Assembly: GCA_013289695.1 (NCBI GenBank)
Contig: JABCZK010000024.1
Span: 1 to 64,000 of the forward strand
From: Acidobacteriota bacterium
GTDB lineage: Bacteria; Acidobacteriota; Terriglobia; Acidiferrales; UBA7541
Direction of reading: 5' to 3'
DNA: 64,000 nt
Both the position numbers and the translations under genes were made by a program. Of this stretch, positions 1-6,248 are shown piece after piece. Every line of letters starts with the position of its first letter. Positions within the stretch are counted from its first letter, which is position 1. The notes beneath the pieces were generated by a model. The model did not search any database, was not told the origin of the DNA, and saw only the letters and a list, made by a program, of their open reading frames with translations.

Positions 1-1
1 G

Positions 2-151
2 AATTATGGTTCGCCTTATCCGAACACTAACGCGCCTTTCTTTGGCAAGGTAGCCTTCATGCAGTTCACGCCGACGTCGCCCTACGGAGCGTTCGCGGCC
101 GCCGCCACGGATCAGAGAATTGCCCAAATCACAGGCAAGTTCATCTTCTGA
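2..151 (+). CDS. C-terminal fragment of a probable outer-membrane beta-barrel protein
   Basis: The reading frame is open from the window edge to a TGA at 149-151 and gives 49 residues; the gene begins outside the window. The peptide is rich in aromatic and small residues and ends in GKFIF, so the last residue is Phe, as is typical of barrel proteins recognised by the BAM complex. The segment resembles the tails of acidobacterial TonB-dependent or Oar-like receptors. It is followed 20 bases later by a strong intrinsic terminator, which supports a real gene end. The exact family cannot be decided from so short a piece. Confidence 0.55.
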   Translation, partial: NYGSPYPNTNAPFFGKVAFMQFTPTSPYGAFAAAATDQRIAQITGKFIF

Positions 152-171
152 CCGGGCCGGCTCCACTTTAG

Positions 172-203
172 AAAAGGCGGCTCTTCGCGAGCCGCCTTTT
201 TTT
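172..203 (+). terminator. Intrinsic terminator
   Basis: A perfect 8-bp stem (GGCGGCTC 176-183 with GAGCCGCC 189-196) closes a TTCGC loop and runs into seven T residues (197-203). The A-run before the stem could make it work in both directions. It ends the barrel-protein gene on the + strand and also lies just beyond the end of the minus-strand relic at 210-602. Confidence 0.9.
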
Positions 204-209
204 CTGACG

Positions 210-602
210 TTATGTTCGAACGTCTGGACCGCGAATGCGCCTCTTCGGTTGTCGTAGACGATTTCCCGGATCACGTGTGGCATATGCCGCAATTCGGGCC
301 GGGTCGAAGAAGTCCTTCATCGAACCCAGCAATTTCTTGCGCAGCTTTTCCAGGTGCGGTTCGCAGGGCTGGATGACGCTCAAGTAGATCTCTTCTTCAC
401 CTTCGTAATAGTTGTAGATATTTCCGATGGAGATGCCGGCCTCTACCGTTACGTGGGGTTCTAGGCGCGCAATGGCCAAGATGCCGGTATAGCTTGCGCG
501 ATCATTGAGGATTAGCGGATCGCTCTGACCGAGCGGGATGAAAATGTCGGCGTTACCTTTGAAACGAAACCCTACTGGAGCGATTCCGTCGATTGAATCC
601 GT
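210..602 (-). pseudogene. Chimeric relic: FtsX/ADOP-type permease piece joined to a TetR-like piece
   Basis: A minus-strand frame is open from a stop at 603-605 to a TAA at 210-212 (about 130 codons), with no ATG near its beginning; the first usable start is a TTG at 479. The first part (about 602-445) contains GFRFKGNADIFIPLGQ and a later IARLEPHVTVE, which look like the periplasmic MacB-type domain of acidobacterial duplicated orphan permeases (typical form: GFRF-G--D-F-PLGQ, then ARLKPGVT). From about 440 it continues as EAGISIGNIYNYYEGEEEIY, which looks like the recognition-helix region of a TetR repressor. Two unrelated families sharing one frame without a start points to a deletion fusion. 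Family calls are by eye. Confidence 0.5.
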
Positions 603-605
603 TCA

Positions 606-793
606 TATCTACCCTGTTAATCGTGCGAGGGCTCGATTCGGTTGGCCTGCGCTAACTAAAGGCCGCAAGTCCCTCAACTCCTGGTTCGTCGCTAATCAGG
701 CAGTGGGGAAAGTTTCAGCATCCAATCTTGTCGTCTCGCACGAGAAAGACGACTAAAAAGTCGGTGTCCGAGCGATCACCGCACCGAAACTCC
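606..793. other. Intergenic stretch without a supported gene
   Basis: Short frames exist on both strands, but none has a convincing ribosome-binding site, domain or membrane pattern. Nothing further was recognised. Confidence 0.4.
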
Positions 794-1003
794 TCAGTCC
801 CTAGAGACTGGATGCTGATGAAGCCACCACAGAGCAATCAGGGGTGCGGCAACCAGGTAGATGCCGACAGTGGTAAGGGCCGAACTCAGGTCCTGGTTTC
901 GATAGGCTCGGAACGCATCAATGGCCCCCAAGGCCGGAGCAGCGACAAGCATCGCAAGCATGACGAGGGTAACGCTGAGGAGGCGAGGCTTCTTCGATTC
1001 CAT
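794..1003 (-). CDS. Small two-helix membrane protein, unknown function
   Basis: This encodes 69 residues starting MESKKPRLL. The start at 1003 was chosen because GGTGAGGAG lies six bases upstream on the minus strand; a longer frame reaches 1111 but its extra N-terminus is Arg/Ala-rich with no site. A hydrophobic helix at about residues 8-27 and a second at about 44-61 are separated by a short charged loop (DAFRAYRNQDLSS), so the product is probably an inner-membrane protein with both ends on the same side. No family was recognised and no neighbour suggests a role. Confidence 0.6.
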   Translation of the reverse strand: MESKKPRLLSVTLVMLAMLVAAPALGAIDAFRAYRNQDLSSALTTVGIYLVAAPLIALWWLHQHPVSRD

Positions 1004-1573
1004 CTTCTTCTCCTCACCGAATGGCCTAACGTCCCTGAACAGCGGGCCGCGTAGGTTTAGCGCGGCGGCTGAAACCGTCGGAGGAACAGCCGCCGCTCGG
1101 GAACGCGCCATCGGGTGGCGCTTTCGTCTCAGGGGGATCTGAGAATGAGCTCGATCCTATGCTTCACGCTCCCAGCTTGATATTGGCAGAAGTGACAGGC
1201 GTCCGGATCACCGATGCGACCCTACGCGTGGCAACGCGTATTCGTACTGACCGAGCGCCACCAGCGCCGCCGGATCGCGCCGAATCCGGCGGTCCCTACC
1301 GGTGGCTGGAGCACTCGGCTTTCCAACCGCGGATAGGCGAGCGCGCAGTGCTCTTCCCGGAGCGTGACCCAGGAGCTTCAGGGCTGGGATTACCGATCTT
1401 GAAGTTGGATGCCGTGCTTCACGCCGTCGGTTGCCGACCCGGCTGGCTGTATGATGTGAGCCGAAGGGTGCCGCGGGTGCCAGTGTCCGGCGTTAATCAG
1501 GCGTCTGACATGGTTGTCACCTGAATTTAGCCGAGATACACTTCCGCGGATAAGGACAAGAACGGGAGGGCCA
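1004..1573. other. Gap of about 570 bases, no convincing gene
   Basis: Open frames occur on both strands (for example + 1159-1524 and - 1390-1857), but both are Arg/Pro-rich, lack a ribosome-binding site and show no domain. Base composition is GC-rich here, unlike the small membrane genes downstream. It could hold eroded coding sequence; nothing specific was recognised. Confidence 0.4.
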
Positions 1574-1801
1574 ATGTTGTTCATATTCACGAAATTCGTG
1601 GCACTAACTTGCGTGTTTTGTCTCGGAGTCGCCATTCTAATGGATGTCGTCGTCATTCTGGCGGTGCAATTCACCGCCGTCGGCATATCGTACGTTCGGT
1701 GGAATTGGCTCATCTTATGGGGGCTCGTTTGGCTCGGTTCATTTTTGCTGGCGTGGCATTTACTTATCGTTCCACGCTTAGACCGTGCTCCAAAAGCATG
1801 A
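1574..1801 (+). CDS. Small membrane protein, unknown function
   Basis: This encodes 75 residues starting MLFIFTKFV. The start is fixed by GGGAGGG at 1564-1570; a longer frame from 1514 is not supported. The protein is almost entirely two hydrophobic segments (about residues 3-32 and 42-65) with a short polar break around SYVRWN and a basic tail (PRLDRAPKA). The next gene follows within seven bases, so the two membrane proteins are probably co-transcribed. Composition is less GC-rich than the housekeeping genes, which fits an acquired segment. No family was recognised. Confidence 0.6.
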   Translation: MLFIFTKFVALTCVFCLGVAILMDVVVILAVQFTAVGISYVRWNWLILWGLVWLGSFLLAWHLLIVPRLDRAPKA

Positions 1802-1807
1802 ACGACC

Positions 1808-2218
1808 GTGCTTAACGCAAAACTCTTCGCGGGATTGGCGGGGCTGGCATTTGTCATCGCGGTCCTTGGTAGAGTGCACGTACTCCCTCGCGCAAATCTC
1901 TCGTTGAGGGTAGCGAATGTAGTGTTCGGCGCGTTTTACTGGCAACTTTTCTTAGGTCTGGCTTGCGCAGTTTTCAGTTTGGCCTATTTTGGCGTTGTTC
2001 GCTCGATGCAGCATCCTCTCAACCAAACGAGTGGGCGCGTAGGCTTTCTCTTTATAGCCGCCGCATCTTCTGTCTGGCTGAGTTCGAGTCTGCTTGCGAC
2101 GAGTGATTCGCTACGGAACCATTGGCTAGTAATAGTTCTCTTTGCAGCAATGTTTAGCTTTATCTTGGGCGTGGCTCTTACCGCAGCAAATCTGGCTTGG
2201 GTTCTTGTCCGAAACTAG
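1808..2218 (+). CDS. Four-helix membrane protein, unknown function
   Basis: This encodes 136 residues from a GTG at 1808, seven bases after the preceding membrane gene. Four hydrophobic segments are visible at about residues 6-26, 38-63, 76-96 and 106-133, with basic residues in the loops. A short Asn/Gln-rich loop (QHPLNQTSGRVG) separates helices 2 and 3. No catalytic or ligand motif is visible. The pair with 1574-1801 may form one membrane complex, but this is inference from spacing alone. Confidence 0.6.
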   Translation: MLNAKLFAGLAGLAFVIAVLGRVHVLPRANLSLRVANVVFGAFYWQLFLGLACAVFSLAYFGVVRSMQHPLNQTSGRVGFLFIAAASSVWLSSSLLATSDSLRNHWLVIVLFAAMFSFILGVALTAANLAWVLVRN

Positions 2219-2427
2219 CGAGCGGCATCACGGCTTACTCAGGCAATCGCCGTGAGTTTGGCGTGAAGGTACGGCGTACGCTTGCCCCAGTGTCTATCGC
2301 CGTGACGGCGCACCAGAGGCTCGAATTCATCCTGATTTCGTCCCAGTGCCTGATAAGTTACCGGACATCTGCCGTATTAGAATTTAATGCGTTAATCAAG
2401 ACTTGGACTAGTGAATCCCGGTATTAT

Positions 2428-3150
2428 GTGCCGGTCTCGATCCCTGTGCCCGAAACCGCGCCAAACATCGAGCCTGTTCCTTCCTTGCGCGCGCTCTCCG
2501 GCATGTTCGCGATCGCTAGCGTCTTCGCCATCGTGGGCGGCTTTTTGGACGCCTATGCCTATCTGGCGCGCGGCCATGTCTTCGCCAACGCGCAAACCGG
2601 CAACGTCGTTCTTTTCGGGGTACGCGCGGCCGCGGGCAACTGGACCTCAGCGTGGCAGACTCTCCCGCCCATCTTGGCATACATGTGTGGCGTGGCTGTC
2701 GCGCGTCTCCTAAGGGTCCGCCCTCAAAAGCACACCTTCCGCGCTACCCTGATCTGTCAGGCTCTGGAACTTCTCGTTCTGCTGGCGCTTCTCTTGTTCG
2801 GCAGATTCGTGCCGGATTTGTGCGCCGTGCCCCTGATCGCATTTTCTGCCGCCCTGCAAAACACCAGCTTTTCCAACATCGGTCCCTGGCAATTCAACAG
2901 CGCCATGACCACCAGCAATCTCCGCAACGCCGTTTCCGGTTGGGTGCAACTCGCCCTGGGAGAAACAGATCCCAAACTCCGGGGAGAAGCCATTGTGGGC
3001 TCGGTGATTTTGCTGTGCTTCGTTGCGGGCGCGTTACTGGGCGGAGTCTGCACGCTCCGCTTGTCGACCTACCCACTTCTTCCCGCTGTTGTGTTGGCGG
3101 CCGCCGGCACGTCGCTGACCTTGCGGGAGCGCAAGCGGAAGCTCAACTAA
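2428..3150 (+). CDS. DUF1275 (YoaK-like) membrane protein
   Basis: The product has six or so hydrophobic helices and the DUF1275 signature: GGFLDAYAYLARGHVFANAQTGN near the N-terminus, followed by a long helical core containing ALQNTSF and TTSNLRN. Proteins of this family are inner-membrane proteins of unknown transport role. The frame is open back to 2197, but the N-terminal 77 residues of that version are not family-like; the GTG at 2428 is the best estimate, and an ATG at 2503 lies too close to the first helix. It sits in the accessory stretch next to the FRP-like gene, with no obvious functional link. Confidence 0.8.
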   Translation: MPVSIPVPETAPNIEPVPSLRALSGMFAIASVFAIVGGFLDAYAYLARGHVFANAQTGNVVLFGVRAAAGNWTSAWQTLPPILAYMCGVAVARLLRVRPQKHTFRATLICQALELLVLLALLLFGRFVPDLCAVPLIAFSAALQNTSFSNIGPWQFNSAMTTSNLRNAVSGWVQLALGETDPKLRGEAIVGSVILLCFVAGALLGGVCTLRLSTYPLLPAVVLAAAGTSLTLRERKRKLN

Positions 3151-3340
3151 GACGAGACGTTTTGGGTGATTTCGCGTACTCGGACATATACCGGGCTAGT
3201 ACCTCATCCGATCCGTCTGCGGATGTATCGAATAGGATTGAACGCTCTTTCGTTTGAAGTAAGAGGGACTTGAGGATTATTATTTCCGCGTACTTGCCCT
3301 TCACCCACGAACGCCGAAGTCACGTCTGGGAGGGAAATCC

Positions 3341-3691
3341 ATGAGTTCTCCCGAAAATTTCATTCAGCATATCCCTTGGACGCCAATCGAAAAGAAAGTC
3401 GCACGGAAAGCATTCGATCAGGCTTTTGAAAGGCAGTGCGCGTCCATCAAAGCCGAAGCAGTGAAGATGATCGCAAATGCTGCGGCTCCGTCCGACATTT
3501 GGAGAGTCCATGATTATCTCTCTCAGCACAGGCGAACCGTAGTTGCGCTCTATGATTACAGATATTCGGTACTGCTCAATGTATTCGCGAGATTGCTTTC
3601 CGACGGATGGCTAGATGAAGCCGACTTGGCTGGGCTAGCTGAAGACAAGATTGCTCGCATTAAGCGCGGCGCGAGTTTTTGGTCGACTTAG
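3341..3691 (+). CDS. Fluorescence recovery protein (FRP)-like protein
   Basis: This encodes 116 residues, nearly the length of cyanobacterial FRP. GGGAGG lies 6-11 bases upstream of the ATG. The C-terminal half contains W54, H57, D58 and R64 in the pattern W-x2-HD-x5-R, and YDYRYSVLLNVFARLL follows. In Synechocystis FRP the equivalent W50, H53, D54 and R60 lie in the helical dimer/partner surface that recognises orange carotenoid protein (OCP). The N-terminus (PWTPIEKKVARKAFDQAFER) matches the family's first helix. The product is predicted to be an all-alpha dimer. No OCP or carotenoid gene is in the window, so its partner here is unknown; FRP-like proteins have been noted outside cyanobacteria. 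Confidence 0.8.
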   Translation: MSSPENFIQHIPWTPIEKKVARKAFDQAFERQCASIKAEAVKMIANAAAPSDIWRVHDYLSQHRRTVVALYDYRYSVLLNVFARLLSDGWLDEADLAGLAEDKIARIKRGASFWST

Positions 3692-3798
3692 CCAGCCAAT
3701 GTCTGAAGTCCCGTTTCGTCAGCGGCCGCACCTCGTCGCCATCCCAAATTATTAAAGGCAGGCGCAATCGCACGGCAACCGCTCGCAGGCGGCCAACC

Positions 3799-3989
3799 AT
3801 GAGAAAAACCAAACGGCGAGAAATCGCTCGCCTGAAAACTAAGCTTCGGCTTCCCGATCGCGAACAAGCCAAATCAGCAGTACTCGCCAGTCTGCGGTCC
3901 CCTGAATCGCAGCGCAGTTATCGACACGCGATTGATGAATTTGTTCTCTGGTATTGCTCTGACCTCGGCTCTCCTTCAACAAAACTAAT
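3799..3989 (+). pseudogene. Tyrosine integrase N-terminal fragment, frameshifted and truncated
   Basis: From an ATG at 3799 the frame reads a basic leader, then LRSPESQRSYRHAIDEFVLWYCS, the start of a SAM-like core-binding domain of phage-type tyrosine recombinases (15 residues of it: SPESQRSYRHAIDEF). After TGC TCT at 3955-3960 the original frame loses similarity, but the frame starting CCT at 3963 continues PRLSFNKT, the expected continuation (WYCSEPRLSFNKT). One base is therefore missing near 3961-3962. Similarity stops at about 3989, just before the 3' end of the methyltransferase gene on the other strand; the catalytic domain is absent. Confidence 0.75.
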
Positions 3990-4002
3990 CAGGACGGATG
4001 GA

Positions 4003-4758
4003 TCAGGGGCGTTTGTTGGCGGCGAAGCGGAGGCGGACGTAGTCGGCGGTCCACTTGCCTTCGGCGTCGCAGAGTTCCGGGCGCAAGGCTTCTCGGACTT
4101 CAGCGATATAGCAGGGTCGTTCGGCCAGCGACAAGGTTGAAGTGAAACTCTCGGCGAAGGTTTCCAGCCAGCCGGTGACATCACCAGGGAGCGGAGTTGG
4201 GCGGGGAATCAGGGCGATATAACTCACGACGAATCCGCCGCGCGTCAGTTGCTGTGAATAGTCTTCGACGGTGGGGAAATACCAAGGGCTTGCGGCTTCG
4301 CCCTTGATGCCGCGGCGATCGAGGGCCTCTACTAACGCCTCCCTAATCTTGGCCACGCAACCGTGGCCGCCGAATTCGGCGACGAAACGTCCGCGCGGCT
4401 TGAGTGCACGACGCACTCCGGCGATGACCTCGGCGGGATTGCTCATCCAGTGCAGCGCCGCGTTGCTGAATACGGCGTCGAATTCACCTTCGAAATCGAG
4501 AGCTTCACCGTTCATTACGCGGGCGTCCAGGCCGAGTTTTCGCGCGGCCTCGATTTGCGGTGCACTGGCATCGACTCCGATTACCTGGCATCCGATCGAG
4601 GCGAGCTTCGCGGTGAGCACGCCGTCGCCGCAGCCGAGATCTAAGATGCGTTCGGCAGGGAGCGGCGCGAGCAGATCAACCACGGGCGCGCCGAGGTCGG
4701 CGACGAAGCGGGCGTTGCGGGCGTAGCGTTCAGGATCCCAGGTTTGCCGGTGTGCCAT
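4003..4758 (-). CDS. Class I SAM-dependent methyltransferase (trans-aconitate methyltransferase-like)
   Basis: This encodes 251 residues. Motif I (ILDLGCGDG) is at 38-46, an acidic residue follows the second strand (GVDASAPQI), and FSNAALHWMSNP matches the TAM/UbiE-type motif before the last core strands. The N-terminal HRQTWDPERYARNARFVADLG is typical of small-molecule O-methyltransferases related to trans-aconitate 2-methyltransferase. The substrate cannot be read from sequence. The protein is probably cytoplasmic. The gene faces the integrase stump tail-to-tail and is otherwise solitary. Confidence 0.85.
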   Translation of the reverse strand: MAHRQTWDPERYARNARFVADLGAPVVDLLAPLPAERILDLGCGDGVLTAKLASIGCQVIGVDASAPQIEAARKLGLDARVMNGEALDFEGEFDAVFSNAALHWMSNPAEVIAGVRRALKPRGRFVAEFGGHGCVAKIREALVEALDRRGIKGEAASPWYFPTVEDYSQQLTRGGFVVSYIALIPRPTPLPGDVTGWLETFAESFTSTLSLAERPCYIAEVREALRPELCDAEGKWTADYVRLRFAANKRP

Positions 4759-4978
4759 TTTCGGAGTGCTTCACCGTACCTGGCCAGCTTACCAGCCTTT
4801 TTGTTTGCGGCGTTCGGTAATTCGGCCACCTCGAGCGTAACTCCCGATCAGTCTCTAATCGGACAAATAAAGCTCCACTTCACATTTCCGGCAAGACAAC
4901 TGCTCGGTAGGCAAGGCAACTTCCACCCGGCACCCCGCCGCGACTGGTAGGTGTATACTGCCCGCACGAGGAGGGGAT

Positions 4979-5179
4979 ATGTTGCAGCAATCGAATCACA
5001 CGGGTGCCCGAAACCTCGAATGGTCCTGTGAGGCCATTTCGCCCATGGCTGAGCCCTGCGATTCTGCCGCAGCGTCCCACTGTGGCATTTGCGGGCGATG
5101 GTTTTGCGCTGTCCATGCCGAGGATGAGACCTGGCACATCTGCGTCGTCGAGCCGGGCGAGGAAGGGGGCGAAGGTTAG
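4979..5179 (+). CDS. Small Cys/His-rich (zinc-finger-like) protein
   Basis: This encodes 66 residues, preceded by GAGGAGGGGAT directly before the ATG, among the strongest ribosome-binding sites in the region. The core C-x7-HCGICGRWFCAVH-x9-C carries five Cys and several His in a spacing suggestive of a B-box/ribbon-type zinc site. There is no signal peptide or membrane segment; the tail is acidic (EPGEEGGEG). The function is unknown and no neighbour is co-oriented. Confidence 0.6.
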   Translation: MLQQSNHTGARNLEWSCEAISPMAEPCDSAAASHCGICGRWFCAVHAEDETWHICVVEPGEEGGEG

Positions 5180-5246
5180 TTGCCTTCGGCAACAGGAAAG
5201 AAGTGGGGCAAACTTTTCGAGTAGATTTCCTGCACCGGTGCCGGCC

Positions 5247-5795
5247 TCACGCCCGAGCGGCTTTCGCGGCCTTCATCATCGTTTTCTTCATGCGGTTTTC
5301 GCCTGCCCAGTACAGACTGATTTCGTGACCATCGGGATCATTGAGATAGGCATGGCGCCAACCCCAGGGCATCATTCGTGGCAATTGGGTCATGTGGAAG
5401 CCCTTTTGCTGGAGATTGCGGCAGAAGTCATCGAGCCCTGGGACTTCGAAATACAGACGTACACCGTCGCTCAAAACGGAGTTTTCCGGACCCACCTGAT
5501 GCAGCGCGATCGTGCCATCGCCGCCCGGTGCGCGCAGACGTGCATACACCGGCTTTTTCTCATAGTGAAAGTCTTCGATGAGCTTGAATCCCAGCAAATC
5601 GCGGTAGAAGTTGAGTCCACGCTCCACGTCTTTCACGTAGAGCATAGCGTGATTAAAAGTAAGCTTCCCGCCAGTGCCTAGAGTGACGGAAGTCCTTTTT
5701 CGTTGGGACGCGGGCTGATTGGCACTCGCGTGCCGCGCGCTGCGAGGCGCCCGGGTCTTTTTCGCAAGGGCTTTCCTTTGTGTTGGCTTCTTCAT
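5247..5795 (-). CDS. Glyoxalase/VOC-fold protein
   Basis: This encodes 182 residues from ATG 5795, which lies about 18 bases after a predicted transcription start. A Lys/Arg-rich N-terminal tail (residues 1-40) precedes a single VOC domain: FNHAMLYVKDVERGLNFYRDLLGFKL, a middle ARLRAPGGDGTIALHQ and the closing HAYLNDPDGHEISLYW, in which H and E match metal-ligand positions of the fold. The domain is related to glyoxalase/dioxygenase enzymes. A C-terminal Lys/Met/Ala tail follows. The substrate is unknown. The basic tail is unusual and may bind nucleic acid, but that is speculation. Confidence 0.8.
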   Translation of the reverse strand: MKKPTQRKALAKKTRAPRSARHASANQPASQRKRTSVTLGTGGKLTFNHAMLYVKDVERGLNFYRDLLGFKLIEDFHYEKKPVYARLRAPGGDGTIALHQVGPENSVLSDGVRLYFEVPGLDDFCRNLQQKGFHMTQLPRMMPWGWRHAYLNDPDGHEISLYWAGENRMKKTMMKAAKAARA

Positions 5796-5819
5796 TGGTA
5801 GCTTCGTCCTAGCAGCGCA

Positions 5820-5848
5820 AGTATCGATGGGGGTATAGCAGCTGTCAA
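5820..5848 (-). promoter_or_regulatory. Sigma-70-type promoter for the VOC gene
   Basis: On the minus strand a perfect -35 box TTGACA (5848-5843) is followed by a 17-base spacer and GATACT (5825-5820), four of six matches to the -10 consensus. It lies 25 bases upstream of the start codon at 5795. Confidence 0.6.
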
Positions 5849-6048
5849 GTTTCTGAATCGTTCCGATTCGGAAACGGCTCTCGCCGCTCAGTAAGTTGCA
5901 AATCACTCGCTGTTTGCGGCCGATAACGGGGTTTTGGGAACTTTGTGGATCCAAGAACTGCGACAGAGCTAGTGCTTTTATCGCAGCCACCAAGGTCCCA
6001 ACTCAGAAATCTACCGTCAAATGAATAAGTTGCGGGATCGTAACGAGG

Positions 6049-6189
6049 TCAGACGTCGCGAAGCGGCTGGCGCATCACTTCCAGCACGTTGCGCTGAAAT
6101 TCCGGCAATTCGTCGAGAAATACCACGCTGTTGTGGCCAAGCCAGACTTCTCCGGGGCGAGGAAGGGGTCCTCTACTGTGCTGTTGTAG
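6049..6189 (-). pseudogene. ComM/YifB (Mg-chelatase-like) gene fragment
   Basis: A 46-codon minus-strand frame between a TAG and a TGA contains [25 protein letters not shown] and then LEVMRQPL (shown here in two short parts). This is the Walker B region of the ComM/YifB AAA+ family (typical form: [22 protein letters not shown] then VLRQPLE). The Walker A part, the Lon-like domain and the C-terminal domain are all missing, and the similarity ends at RD followed by a stop. Identity is good enough to call a decayed or transferred fragment, not a gene. Confidence 0.7.
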
Positions 6190-6248
6190 CTAGCGCATCT
6201 TAAAACCTGCGGTGACGCCAGGAATTCTGCGCGGCGCGGGGATTAAGG

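Noticed and set aside
1159..1524. 121-codon + frame in the left gap
   Set aside because: Pro/Arg-rich, no ribosome-binding site, overlapped by an equally open minus frame; no similarity.
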